Made by a program: the position numbers and the translations under genes
Source: Bacillota bacterium
Lineage (GTDB): Bacteria; Bacillota; Sulfobacillia; Sulfobacillales; Sulfobacillaceae
Reading direction: 5' to 3'
Assembly: GCA_026627385.1 (NCBI GenBank)
Contig: JAPNUR010000015.1
Span: 17,571-81,570 of the forward strand
DNA length: 64,000 nt
Shown here: one piece after another, positions 8,532-17,132 of the stretch
Layout of the letters: every line of letters begins with the position of its first letter
Numbering within the stretch: the stretch's first letter is position 1
The notes under the pieces: model-generated
Seen by the model: the letters and a program-made list of their open reading frames with translations, nothing else
What the model was told of the DNA's origin: nothing
Database searches by the model: none

Positions 8532-9527
8532 ATGAAATCTGCTGTACTCTTTGCGCCCCATGACATCCAAATTGTCGAAAAACCCGAACCCCAAGCTACC
8601 CCGGCGGGGTACGTGCGGGTCAAAGTCAAAGCGGTGGGAGTTTGTGGTTCGGAAATCCACTATTATGAATCGGGCCGCATCGGTGACCATGTGCTCCGAT
8701 CCCCCATGGTGATTGGCCACGAAATTGGCGGCATTGTCGAAGAGGTAGGGGCCGAGGTGCCGAGCTCTTTGAGACCCGGCACGGTCGTCGCCCTAGAACC
8801 CGGCATTCCCTGCGGCGCCTGCACCTTTTGCCGCCAGGGCGAGTATAATTTTTGCCCCCAGATCCAGTTCTTTGCCACGCCACCGGTCGATGGGGCGATG
8901 CAAGAAGTCATCTTGCATCCGGCAGCCTACACGTTTGTGGCTGACCCGTTAACGGTCGAGGAAGCGGCCCTCGCCGAGCCGTTGTCCGTCGGGGTGTATG
9001 CCGCGCGGCAGCTCAACATCGACTCCGGGGACACGGTGCTCGTAATCGGCGGCGGTCCCGTGGGTTTATTGTCGGCGTTAGCGGTCGAGTCGCGCGGGGC
9101 TACGGCGACGGTGGTCGAAATTAACCCCACCCGCATCCGCCTGGGGCGTGAGATGGGTCTCACCATCATCCTGCCCGAGGATCTGCCCTCCTCGTTCGAT
9201 GGCGACCAGGTGTTGGAGTGTACCGGATCCGCCGCAGGCCTTCAGTTAGCGCTCCGCGCTGTTAAGACCCACGGGAAAATCGCCCTCATCGGGCTCGGAG
9301 CATCCGACCAGATGAAGCTCGACGCCCTCACCGTCGCCCAACGCGGACTACAGGTCTACGGCATCTTTCGTTATGCGCACACGTTTCCCGCCGCGATCCA
9401 AATCTTAAGGGCCCAGCGAACCCGCCTCGGACCGCTGATTAAGAACAACATTGCGATCGATGACGTGCCGAGTTTCTTTGCTCAACGACATTACCAACAT
9501 TCCCTCAAAACGATCGTGACCCTCTGA
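8532..9527 (+). CDS. Zinc-dependent sorbitol-type dehydrogenase
   Basis: A 331-residue medium-chain dehydrogenase that most resembles sorbitol/xylitol or L-threonine-type enzymes oxidising polyols with NAD. Catalytic zinc ligands are visible: Cys in VGVCGSEIHYY, and GHE in VIGHEIGG. The structural zinc loop is complete, with four cysteines in CGACTFCRQGEYNFC. The cofactor site reads VIGGGPVGLL. The ATG at 8532 is preceded by AAGGAGTGAGGCTT; a GTG 9 nt upstream overlaps that site and is less likely. The gene diverges from the LacI operon and shares its regulatory region, so it probably belongs to the same pathway, for example polyol to ketose before the fructokinase step. It ends in a strong terminator. 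Confidence 0.86.
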   Translation: MKSAVLFAPHDIQIVEKPEPQATPAGYVRVKVKAVGVCGSEIHYYESGRIGDHVLRSPMVIGHEIGGIVEEVGAEVPSSLRPGTVVALEPGIPCGACTFCRQGEYNFCPQIQFFATPPVDGAMQEVILHPAAYTFVADPLTVEEAALAEPLSVGVYAARQLNIDSGDTVLVIGGGPVGLLSALAVESRGATATVVEINPTRIRLGREMGLTIILPEDLPSSFDGDQVLECTGSAAGLQLALRAVKTHGKIALIGLGASDQMKLDALTVAQRGLQVYGIFRYAHTFPAAIQILRAQRTRLGPLIKNNIAIDDVPSFFAQRHYQHSLKTIVTL

Positions 9528-9551
9528 ATGGCCCTGGCCGATGCATGGGTG

Positions 9552-9575
9552 AAGGCGCGGCGACCCGCGCCTTTT
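9552..9575 (+). terminator. Rho-independent terminator
   Basis: A GC-rich stem of nine pairs (AAGGCGCGG with CCGCGCCTT) and a 4-nt loop run straight into a T-rich tract, 25 nt after the stop of the zinc dehydrogenase gene. Confidence 0.8.
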
Positions 9576-10065
9576 CCGGCCGGGTAAAAAGGACGCTGAC
9601 CACGCCCTAAGACCGTCTAAGTGCTGTCCTAGGAGACAAGACACCGGCCACAGAACGGCATAAGGGGTAAGAGCACCCGTGTCACACCGCGCGCACCCCT
9701 GTTGACGCCTGTCATGGGCAGCCACGGGATTGAGGTGGGGGCGCTCGCGCCCGATGCCTCGTCTAAACCGACCCGGACGCTCTTTACAGCGTCAAATCAG
9801 TCAGGAGGCTATACGCTGTTCTGATCGCCGCTCGGGAACACCACAGGTGGCGACGGCCGATCGCGTTTTCGGGGGTCATCTCTTCATGCCTTGCGTGAGA
9901 CATAACGCGCCATGAAGCCGGCTGAGATTTCCTCATGCTAAACCGAAGACCCCCTGTTCACTCAAGAAACCCGCCTATCTCCTCGTTTGATGACCCTCGG
10001 TGGCCACCAACCGCCATCCGTTCCATACGAGTCCGATCACCCCAGCGGCGCCTGGCGACCCCCCG
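9576..10065. other. Intergenic stretch, nothing recognised
   Basis: About 490 nt between the terminator of the zinc dehydrogenase and the PhoP box of the phosphate symporter. Small open frames on both strands have no homology I recognise and no ribosome binding site. I see no repeat or hairpin of note. Confidence 0.5.
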
Positions 10066-10126
10066 TTAACAAAGTCTTCACGAATCCTTCACCGTGCCTT
10101 AAAACCCCCTTCATACCGTCTTAACG
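10066..10126 (+). promoter_or_regulatory. PhoP box, six hexamers
   Basis: Six hexamers sit at exact 11-nt steps: TTAACA (10066), TTCACG (10077), TTCACC (10088), TTAAAA (10099), TTCATA (10110) and TTAACG (10121), each followed by a 5-nt spacer. This is the layout known for the PhoP response regulator of Bacillus and relatives (TTAACA-like repeats spaced by about 5 nt). It lies 70 nt upstream of a phosphate-type symporter, on the coding strand. The match is seen directly; PhoP binding is inferred. Confidence 0.85.
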
Positions 10127-10197
10127 AATGTCAAAGACACTGAAGATGGCCGCCTCACCAGGAGGTGTTGCCGTTCAAGGACGAGGAGAGGGAGGGT

Positions 10198-11595
10198 ATG
10201 ATGGATAACACACAGGGAGGCGTCGTCAAGGCGTTAAACGAGGCGCCACTCGGTCTCTTTCACTTGCGCGCCGTATTAATCGCCGGCATGGGATTTTTCA
10301 CGGACGCGTACGATTTGTTTATTATCGGCGCGGCGGAGGTCCTGATTAAGGCTCAGTGGGCTCCGAGCAAGTACATGCTAGGATTGCTCGGATCCACCGC
10401 ACTCATTGCCGCGTTTGTGGGAGCATTCATTTTTGGCCGTTTGGCCGATGTGTTAGGGCGCAAGCGGATTTACGGGTTGGAAGCCATCATCATGGGCCTC
10501 GGGGCTCTCGCGTCGGCATTCTCGCCCAATATTATTTGGTTGTTAGTGTTCCGTTTCATTCTGGGTATCGGTGTGGGGGGAGACTATCCGGTCAGTGCCG
10601 TACTCATGAGTGAATACGCCAACAAGAACGACCGCGGCAAGCTTGTCGGACTCGTATTCTCCATGCAGGCCGTTGGCCTCATCACCGGGCCGGTCGTGGC
10701 GTTGACGTTACTCGCATCGGGCATTCCTGGAGACATCGCCTGGCGCCTCATGTTGGGGCTCGGATCCATTCCGGCCTTGGCGGTCGTGCTCATGCGGCGG
10801 AAAATGCCCGAGTCGCCCCGCTATAAGGCCAGGGTATTAGGCCGCGAACAAGAGGCCGAAAAGGATTTGGCAGTCTTTACAGGCCAACAGGTGGTTGTGA
10901 GCGCTTCCAGTTCCGCTAAGCCTCAACGCATGACGTTTGGACAGTTCATCACCAATCGCCGGTTTTTACGATACTTAGTTGGCACGGCCGGCGCCTGGTT
11001 CCTATTTGATTACGCCTATTACGGGAATTCGATCTCCATGCCACTGGTGCTGAAAACCGTGGCGCCGCATTCCACGGCCCTGACTTCCATAGCGTGGACG
11101 CTCATTGTCTTCGCAGTCGCCGCGGTACCCGGCTATATTCTCGCCTTCAGCAAAATGGACCAAATCGGCCACAAGAAACTGCAACTCATCGGCTTTATCG
11201 TCATGGGCTTGGCATTTGCGGCGATCGGCATCGTGCCGAACATGACCCACATGGTCATTCCTTTCTTGCTGGTCTTTGGCGTGAGTTACTTCTTCGCCGA
11301 ATTCGGGCCGAACACCACCACCTTTGTCTTGGCCTCCGAAGTGTATCCGACAAGCATGCGCACGACCGGCCACGGGCTATCGGCGGGCTTTGCCAAAGTG
11401 GGCGCCTTTATCGGCGTGTTCGTCTTTCCGCTACTCACCGCTGCTTTGGGTCTCGGTGGGACCTTGCTGATTACTTTTGTTTTCGCCGTCGTCGGGGTGC
11501 TGGTCACCTTGCTCCTCCCGGAACCCAGCCGTCGCACGATGGAAAGTGTATCCGGCGAAGATCCTCCCGATGTGGCCTCGGTTTTAGAAGCGTAA
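10198..11595 (+). CDS. MFS phosphate:H+ symporter-like transporter
   Basis: A major facilitator of 465 residues with about 12 hydrophobic segments. Two signatures point to the phosphate:H+ symporter (PHS) family: FFTDAYDLF in the first helix region and the GIGVGGDYPVS motif in helix 4, both diagnostic of fungal PiPT-type carriers and their bacterial relatives. RLADVLGRKR is the usual MFS loop 2-3 motif. The ATG at 10198 sits after GAGAGGGAGGGT; the frame extends upstream to a GTG at 10165, which overlaps an AGGAGG-like site and is unlikely. The upstream six-hexamer PhoP box fits induction under phosphate starvation. Alternative substrates of related MFS carriers (sugars, aromatic acids) lack this context. 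Family high, phosphate specificity moderate-high. Confidence 0.83.
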   Translation: MMDNTQGGVVKALNEAPLGLFHLRAVLIAGMGFFTDAYDLFIIGAAEVLIKAQWAPSKYMLGLLGSTALIAAFVGAFIFGRLADVLGRKRIYGLEAIIMGLGALASAFSPNIIWLLVFRFILGIGVGGDYPVSAVLMSEYANKNDRGKLVGLVFSMQAVGLITGPVVALTLLASGIPGDIAWRLMLGLGSIPALAVVLMRRKMPESPRYKARVLGREQEAEKDLAVFTGQQVVVSASSSAKPQRMTFGQFITNRRFLRYLVGTAGAWFLFDYAYYGNSISMPLVLKTVAPHSTALTSIAWTLIVFAVAAVPGYILAFSKMDQIGHKKLQLIGFIVMGLAFAAIGIVPNMTHMVIPFLLVFGVSYFFAEFGPNTTTFVLASEVYPTSMRTTGHGLSAGFAKVGAFIGVFVFPLLTAALGLGGTLLITFVFAVVGVLVTLLLPEPSRRTMESVSGEDPPDVASVLEA

Positions 11596-11621
11596 TCGTT
11601 AAACCGGTCGTTGAGTCGCAA

Positions 11622-11660
11622 CACCGGCCTTGGCCCCACGCCATCGGCCGGTGCTCGTTT
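11622..11660 (+). terminator. Terminator after the symporter
   Basis: Inverted arms CACCGGCC (11622-11629) and GGCCGGTG (11646-11653) with a 16-nt loop, followed by CTCGTTTTG. The loop is long, but the position just downstream of the symporter stop and the T-tract support termination. Confidence 0.6.
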
Positions 11661-11675
11661 TGCGCCACGATCCCC

Positions 11676-11714
11676 TTCATGAAACCCTAACGTCCTGTTA
11701 ACGGCCCCGTCACA
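11676..11714 (+). promoter_or_regulatory. Second PhoP-like box, four hexamers
   Basis: Hexamers TTCATG (11676), CTAACG (11687), TTAACG (11698) and GTCACA (11709) fall at exact 11-nt steps with 5-nt spacers. A possible -10 (TATACA, 11729-11734) follows 15 nt after the last hexamer. It lies upstream of the small zinc-ribbon gene. The hexamers are weaker than those of the symporter box, but the register is exact. Confidence 0.6.
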
Positions 11715-11768
11715 ATGTCTTTGTACACTATACACGGACGGTAGAATACGTTGAAAGGCGGATGCGCG

Positions 11769-11963
11769 ATGAGGATGCAATATAACGAGGTACTGGCGGT
11801 ATGCCAACATTGCGGGGAATCTCTCACGGCTGACGACATCATGCGCACGCACCAGGCACGGCTCTGCCCAGCCTGTCATCGAACCCGGCTATTGGCATCG
11901 GCCGACCTTCCCGGGGTTCCGGACCGCGCCGTGAGCACTGCAAAAGATTGGACACACTCGTGA
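11769..11963 (+). CDS. Small zinc-ribbon protein, unknown function
   Basis: A 64-residue protein (MRMQYNEVLAVCQHCGES...) with two CxxC knuckles, CQHC and CPAC, 25 residues apart, so it very probably binds one zinc ion. The rest is unremarkable and I do not recognise a family. The ATG at 11769 follows AAAGGCGG at good spacing; the frame runs back to 11751 through a TTG that lies at that site. It stands alone between the symporter terminator and the convergent CoA ligase. Its own PhoP-like box suggests a role in, or response to, phosphate limitation. Short length leaves some doubt that it is a gene at all. Confidence 0.55.
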   Translation: MRMQYNEVLAVCQHCGESLTADDIMRTHQARLCPACHRTRLLASADLPGVPDRAVSTAKDWTHS

Positions 11964-12141
11964 ACCTCGTGCGATGCGGCGGCTACGCGTATCCCGCCCG
12001 GCGCGTGGGCCGGAGGCGGCGAGACATTCCGGCCACTTTGAGCGATGCATCGGCGCCTAACGCCAGCGCCAGAAGCGCACAGCTCTCTTGGTCGGCCTCC
12101 GGCCTGCGCGGCGTTGCCACCTGTTACGCTGGACGCGGCCT

Positions 12142-13716
12142 TCACGGTAATAACGGCGCCACGTCATGAGCTTCCTGGAGTCGCCTTTTATCAATCTTCC
12201 CATTGGCATTGCGCGGCAGCTCCGGCCAAAGGCGGTATTCCGTCGGTATTTTGAACCGTGCGACGCGCGATTGTAGCCAGCGCCCTAATTCTTCCGCCGT
12301 AGCCGCCATCCCGGGTTTCAAACTCAGCGCGCAGGCGACATGTTCACCCCATACCGCATCCGCCACCCCATAGACGGCCACCTCCATCACGGCCGGATGT
12401 TCACCGAGCGGTCCCTCCACATCCATGGGGTAGACTTTTTCGCCGCCGCGATTAATCATGTCCTTCATGCGCCCGTGAATGGTCACGTATCCTGCGCTAT
12501 CAATGGATGCCAAGTCTCCGGACCGCAACCAGCCATCTTTTAATGTCTCTGCCGTCACGTCGGGGCGATTCCAATACCCTGGCGTCACCATGGGTCCCCG
12601 CATCCAGAGTTCACCCACCTCGTTGGGGAATAACGGCTTATGCTCGTTGATATCGACAATGCGCATGGTCATACCGGGAACCGGCAACCCTACAGAGGAC
12701 GGATGCTGACCCCAGTCAGCCGGGCGCAAGATGGTGGCCGGCGACGCCACTTCGGTCATGCCGTAAGTATTGTAAAACGCACAATCCGGCAACGTCTCCT
12801 GAATCTGGGCAATCAAGGCCGGAGCAATCGGCGCGCCGCCGGAAGCAATAATCCTGAGACGTCGCGGGACCGCCCACCCTTTATCGCGCAAAAACGCCAG
12901 GGTTAAAATCGTCGGGACGGTAAAGAGGAAGGTAATATCCTGCTGGTACAGCAGATCCATGAAGTGACTCGCGTGATATTTCCGGACCAGCACAGCGGCG
13001 CCGCCAATCAGAAGGACCGCGAGCAACTGCCCAATGAGGCCCGTGACGTGAAAGAGCGGCACGACAATGAGCGTCCGGTCGTCGCGATTGAGATGAAAGA
13101 TCCGCTGGTACGTCGTCACGGAGGTTAAGATGTTGCGATGTGTGAGCATCACCCCTTTGGGCTGGCCGGTGGTGCCCGAGGTGTAAAGAATCACCGCCAC
13201 GCGATCCGGGTTGACTGCGGCGGGTGCTGGGGGCTCACTGCTCGCCATTGGCCACCTCCGGCGATCCAGCCCGAGGACCTCACAATCAGCCAATATGGGA
13301 AGCTCAGGCACGGTCTTTGCCAGGTGCAGCAGCATGCGCGGTCTCGCATCGGCTAGCACATGCCGAAACTCGTCGACACCCAGCGCGGGGTTCAAAGGCA
13401 CCGCCATCGCGCCGACCCACAAAGTGGCCAGAAAGGCTGCAACAAACTCCATCGTGTTGGGCAACACCAGCGCCACGCGCTCCCCTTCCCCGATCCCCTG
13501 CTGGCGCAACCGGGCCGCCATCCCGCTGATCGCCCCTAGCAACTGCTCGTAAGACCACTCGTCGCCGTCTTCGCGCAACGCAAGCCGCCGGCTATTCTCC
13601 CTGGCTAGACGATAAAAGGCATGGGGAATGTCGGTATGGTCTAGGTGCGCATAGCCCCCCTCCTGGTTTGCGTGAATATCGGCCACTTCGGGCCAGTGAT
13701 AACTCCACATCATCAT
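12142..13716 (-). CDS. Acyl-CoA synthetase (AMP-dependent ligase)
   Basis: A 524-residue ANL-superfamily ligase that would activate a carboxylic acid to its CoA thioester via an acyl-adenylate. The P-loop-like motif YTSGTTGQPKG is intact, followed by YGMTE, the hinge-containing GWLRSGDLASIDSAGYV region, GRMKDMINRGGEKVYP, and the catalytic lysine motif NGKIDKR near the C-terminus. These place it with medium/long-chain fatty-acid or aryl-acid CoA ligases. The start lies in a run of three ATGs (13716, 13713, 13710) after GAGGGATGGG; I took the first. It is the most distal gene of the leftward block that begins with the Ugp-type transporter, 370 nt past the aldehyde dehydrogenase, so co-transcription is uncertain. 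The acid substrate is not predictable. Confidence 0.85.
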   Translation of the reverse strand: MMMWSYHWPEVADIHANQEGGYAHLDHTDIPHAFYRLARENSRRLALREDGDEWSYEQLLGAISGMAARLRQQGIGEGERVALVLPNTMEFVAAFLATLWVGAMAVPLNPALGVDEFRHVLADARPRMLLHLAKTVPELPILADCEVLGLDRRRWPMASSEPPAPAAVNPDRVAVILYTSGTTGQPKGVMLTHRNILTSVTTYQRIFHLNRDDRTLIVVPLFHVTGLIGQLLAVLLIGGAAVLVRKYHASHFMDLLYQQDITFLFTVPTILTLAFLRDKGWAVPRRLRIIASGGAPIAPALIAQIQETLPDCAFYNTYGMTEVASPATILRPADWGQHPSSVGLPVPGMTMRIVDINEHKPLFPNEVGELWMRGPMVTPGYWNRPDVTAETLKDGWLRSGDLASIDSAGYVTIHGRMKDMINRGGEKVYPMDVEGPLGEHPAVMEVAVYGVADAVWGEHVACALSLKPGMAATAEELGRWLQSRVARFKIPTEYRLWPELPRNANGKIDKRRLQEAHDVAPLLP

Positions 13717-14086
13717 GATCCCATCCCTCGCTATCCGCCATGTTTCTCTCGCTATCACAAGGCTCAGGCGTTAGCCGCACCCATCCGCCGGATGCGGCAA
13801 AAAACTCTGCAAAGGCTCTACACCGACCAAGAGCGGCCCGCGTCGGCTACGATCACCCCGGCCCGCGCGACATGCGCTGCGACACGCCGCGGTGCGGTTC
13901 CCGTCGTTGAGACAGTGGCGGTCCATGAAACCGGTGCAAATACGGGCATTGGCTCTCAGAGTCAGTGTTCACTCTCACTAAAAAGCGCATGCCGACATGC
14001 CCTTCGGCCAGCGTTGCCATAACGCGCGGTGCCAAACGCATGGCATGCCCTGGTCTCGCGCTTAAGTTCGGTGCCGCCCGCCCCGC
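13717..14086. other. Intergenic region between ligase and aldehyde dehydrogenase
   Basis: 370 nt without a supported gene. A short inverted repeat at about 13988-14001 (GCATG, 4-nt loop, CATGC) is followed on the minus strand by a T-run and could be a weak terminator for the aldehyde dehydrogenase transcript. A 62-codon minus-strand frame across it has no family resemblance. Confidence 0.4.
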
Positions 14087-15511
14087 CTACCACCTCACCG
14101 AGACGTATTGGGTTTCCAAGAATTCATGGATCCCCTCATGCCCGCCTTCCCGCCCGATCCCGCTTTCCTTGACGCCGCCAATGGGAACTTCCGCCAAGGA
14201 TGGCACCGGATCGTTGACTCCCACCATGCCAAAATGAAGGGCGCGAACGGCGCGCATGGCGCGGCCCAAGTCGCGGGTAAACACATACGCCGCTAATCCA
14301 TACGGCGTCTGATTGGCCCGCTCATAAACCTCGCTTTCCGTTTCAAAAGCCAATAGGGGAGCCACCGGCCCAAACGTTTCTTCCTGGGCTAGGCGCATGC
14401 TTTCCGATGCATTCGTCAACACCGTCGGTGCGTAGAAGTATCCGGGCATCTCCAGTGGGTGCCCGCCCATCACAATCGTTGCCCCGTTGGTTACCGCGTC
14501 CTGGACATGCTGGCTCACCTTGTCGACGGCCGCTGCATCAATGAGCGGCCCCATGTCGGTGGCGGCGGACAGTCCATCGCCCACCGTCAGATGGGACAGC
14601 GCCTCTGCTAATGCGTCGGCCACCGCAGTCATATGACGTCGCTGGACATAAATGCGATTGGCGGCCACGCAAATTTGGCCCGCATTGCGAAACTTGCAGG
14701 CTAAGATGGCGGGAATCACCTGCTCCAGATCGCTATCGTCAAACACGATAAAGGGCGCGTTGCCGCCCAGTTCCAGGGACACAGAGGCCACGTGCTCGGC
14801 CGCAGCCCGCAGAATTTGCTTTCCAACCGCCGTGGACCCCGTAAACGATATTTTGCGCACACGAATATCTGACAACAACAGGGGACCAATCCGCGTCGGG
14901 TCGCCGGTCACGAGGTTCATCACTCCCGGCGGCACCCCCAGGCGGTCGAACACCCGAAACAATGCGGCCGCAATCAACGGCGTCTGCTCGGCAGGCTTGA
15001 CAATGACCGGACAGCCGGCAGCCAGAGCCGGCGCCATTTTCCGGCATATCATGGCCAAGGGATAATTCCACGGGGTAATCAGGACGCTGACGCCGATGGG
15101 AATTTTGCGGGTAAACGTTGCCCGCGTTGCCTCCGGATCAGGAAACGTGTCTCCCTCGATGCGCTGCACCTCGCCGGCATAGTATCGAAAAAACCGGGCG
15201 CCGTAGGCAATTTCCGACCGCGCTTCTTTGATGGGCTTACCCTCTTCTTCCGTCAAAAGGTGCGCCAATTCGTCTACGTTAGCCATCAAGGCGTCCGCCA
15301 TGTTGTCCAAGAGTTCAGCCCGCTTGGCCGGCGGCACCTGCGCCCAGTCGGCAGCCACGCGGCTAGCCGCCTCCAGGGCATCGGCCACGTCGGGCGCCGT
15401 CGCATCCACAGCGCGGCCCATGACCCTGCCTGTGGCGGGATTTTCCACGTTGAACCACCAGTGCTCGCGGCCTGGTTTCCATTGCCCATCAATGTATAAT
15501 AAGGCATCCAC
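14087..15511 (-). CDS. NAD(P)-dependent aldehyde dehydrogenase
   Basis: A 474-residue aldehyde dehydrogenase that oxidises an aldehyde to the acid. The active-site glutamate (LELGGNAP) and catalytic cysteine (RNAGQICVAANR) are both present, as is the cofactor segment FTGSTAVGK and PWNYPLA. The overall pattern is closest to the succinate-semialdehyde dehydrogenase branch (GabD-like). The start is a GTG after GGTGGAGGTGAAAGACA; no better ATG is nearby. It follows the metallo-hydrolase gene by 114 nt in the same direction. Together with the CoA ligase it could convert an aldehyde from lipid or glycerol breakdown to an acyl-CoA. Substrate is inferred. Confidence 0.85.
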   Translation of the reverse strand: MDALLYIDGQWKPGREHWWFNVENPATGRVMGRAVDATAPDVADALEAASRVAADWAQVPPAKRAELLDNMADALMANVDELAHLLTEEEGKPIKEARSEIAYGARFFRYYAGEVQRIEGDTFPDPEATRATFTRKIPIGVSVLITPWNYPLAMICRKMAPALAAGCPVIVKPAEQTPLIAAALFRVFDRLGVPPGVMNLVTGDPTRIGPLLLSDIRVRKISFTGSTAVGKQILRAAAEHVASVSLELGGNAPFIVFDDSDLEQVIPAILACKFRNAGQICVAANRIYVQRRHMTAVADALAEALSHLTVGDGLSAATDMGPLIDAAAVDKVSQHVQDAVTNGATIVMGGHPLEMPGYFYAPTVLTNASESMRLAQEETFGPVAPLLAFETESEVYERANQTPYGLAAYVFTRDLGRAMRAVRALHFGMVGVNDPVPSLAEVPIGGVKESGIGREGGHEGIHEFLETQYVSVRW

Positions 15512-15625
15512 TGTCTTTCACCTCCACCTTTTCTCCACGTCCCAGTCGCATTCACGCCGTACCCGGGGCTCGCAAAGCCGTTGGCGCCGACGATCGCGCG
15601 CGACGCGATCGGCTATCAGCCGAAC

Positions 15626-16282
15626 TCAAAACGTCCGTCCGGCAGGCAGGCCGGTTTTGGTAAAAAACGGCTCCCCATGGCCGGGGACAATCACATCGCT
15701 ATGGCCCAGGATGTAGGCCAGGGAACGACGCGCCTTTTCGCGACTGTAAAAAATGGGGTCGGGCGATCCACTGCGCCATGATTCCTGATTGGGAAGGGCA
15801 TCCCCCGCCAGCATGACACGGCCCTGAGCCGTGTCTACTGCCAACGCCAGGTGGCCCACGGTGTGACCGGGAACCGGGCACACCTGAACATCGCCGGGCC
15901 AGCCGACTTCATCCGCCATCCTCACCGACACCTGGCTCTCCAGCGCGGCCCACAAGAACCGCGGGGTGGCCGTATCGCGCTCGGGTTCTCGCTGGACGCT
16001 GTCCCATTCCGCGCGCGTCAGCACAAATTCCGCCTCGCGAAACATCTCAAAATTCAACACATGGTCCCAATGCAAATGCGACAGCACCACTCGCTGAACA
16101 TCGCGAGGCGCTAGCCCCAGCGCTTCCAGGCGCCGCTTGACCGCAAAACGCTGTTGAAACGTGCCCGGGTCAAAGAGCATCACCGTCCCCTGAGATCGAA
16201 TCAAAGACACCGCGGTCCAGATGATGTTGCCGTCGTCGTGATGGCGAACGGTGCCGGCCACGAGGACATCCACCAAGGCCAC
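15626..16282 (-). CDS. Metallo-beta-lactamase-fold hydrolase
   Basis: A 218-residue metallo-hydrolase of the lactonase/glyoxalase II type. The metal motif HLHWDH is intact, with a further ligand in PVPGHTVGHLAL, Asp in LAGDALP, and a C-terminal VPGHGEP. This arrangement is typical of N-acyl-homoserine-lactonase-like and related lactone or thioester hydrolases. The frame opens at 16372, but the GTG at 16282 has AAAGGGGGCG upstream and starts 28 nt after the SDR stop, so I use it. Quorum quenching is possible, but a housekeeping esterase or lactonase within this catabolic operon is equally likely. Confidence 0.75.
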   Translation of the reverse strand: MALVDVLVAGTVRHHDDGNIIWTAVSLIRSQGTVMLFDPGTFQQRFAVKRRLEALGLAPRDVQRVVLSHLHWDHVLNFEMFREAEFVLTRAEWDSVQREPERDTATPRFLWAALESQVSVRMADEVGWPGDVQVCPVPGHTVGHLALAVDTAQGRVMLAGDALPNQESWRSGSPDPIFYSREKARRSLAYILGHSDVIVPGHGEPFFTKTGLPAGRTF

Positions 16283-16310
16283 GCTATCGCCCCCTTTGCC
16301 CCCAGATGCC

Positions 16311-17132
16311 CTACAGTCCCGGCATCTCGGTGCGCGCGAAGTCCATAAGCCCGACTTCCGCCAACATGGCACTTAAGCCGCCATCCACCATTAACGAGGT
16401 GCCGTTGATAAACGAGGCATCATCCGACGCCAAAAACGCCACGGCGGCCGCCACTTCCTCCATGGTCCCGGCGCGGCGTGCAGGATATGCCCACCGGACG
16501 GTATCCAGCCGTGCGGGGACCTCCGTCCACCACCCGCGGTTACGGTCTGCCAAAATCAACCCCGGGCACACCGCATTGCACCGCACGCCCTCGGGACCGT
16601 AATCGCAGGCCACTGAGCGTGTAATGGCGAGCAACGCGGTTTTTGCCGTGTCGTAGGCGACCCGCCGATGACTGGCGCCCCACGCGTGGATAGACGACAC
16701 GTTGACGATGGCGCCATGTCCTTGCTGGCGAAAGGCCGGCAAGATTTTTTGGATCATCATGAGGGCGCTCGTCACGCTCACCTCGAAGGTGCGGCGCCAT
16801 CCGGATTCGCTGATGGCGTCGACGCCGTTGACCTCTTCCCAGTAGGCATTGTTGACCAAAATGTCGACATGGCCCCAGGCGTCCATCGCCACCTCTATCA
16901 TTTGCTGGCGTACCGCGTCCGTCGCGATGTCACCGGCCACTGTCCGAACATCGATAGCCTCCGATGTCAGCCGGCGGCCGACGGCAGCCAGCGCCTCGTC
17001 GGGCATCAGGTCGTTGATGACGACAAAGGCCCCTTCCTGTCCCAGCCGTCGGGCGATGGCTAACCCAATCCCGCGGCCACTCCCGGTCACTAGCGCCACC
17101 CGCCCATTAAACCGCCGCTGTCCCTCCGACAT
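16311..17132 (-). CDS. Short-chain dehydrogenase/reductase
   Basis: A 273-residue SDR with an intact cofactor motif (TGSGRGIG), NNAYWEE in place of the common NNAG, and the catalytic Y-D-T-A-K. The C-terminus continues past the usual GGLS end by about 18 residues (VGLMDFARTEMPGL). The ATG at 17132 is preceded by GGGAGGGAGGTG. The gene starts 26 nt before the end of the phosphodiesterase gene, so the two overlap and are co-transcribed. Probably oxidises or reduces a metabolite released by the phosphodiesterase and phosphatase, such as an alcohol head group or its derivative. Substrate unknown. Confidence 0.8.
   Translation of the reverse strand: MSEGQRRFNGRVALVTGSGRGIGLAIARRLGQEGAFVVINDLMPDEALAAVGRRLTSEAIDVRTVAGDIATDAVRQQMIEVAMDAWGHVDILVNNAYWEEVNGVDAISESGWRRTFEVSVTSALMMIQKILPAFRQQGHGAIVNVSSIHAWGASHRRVAYDTAKTALLAITRSVACDYGPEGVRCNAVCPGLILADRNRGWWTEVPARLDTVRWAYPARRAGTMEEVAAAVAFLASDDASFINGTSLMVDGGLSAMLAEVGLMDFARTEMPGL

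Noticed and set aside
9405..9725. Minus-strand frame under the end of the zinc dehydrogenase gene
   Set aside because: It runs antisense through a clear gene and its terminator, with no family resemblance.
11948..12169. 73-codon frame after the zinc-ribbon gene
   Set aside because: Overlaps the convergent CoA ligase end, and has a low-complexity Arg-rich N-terminus with no start signal.
15626..16282. Quorum-quenching lactonase
   Set aside because: Motifs fit, but so do many other metallo-hydrolases, and the operon is catabolic; I kept the general call.
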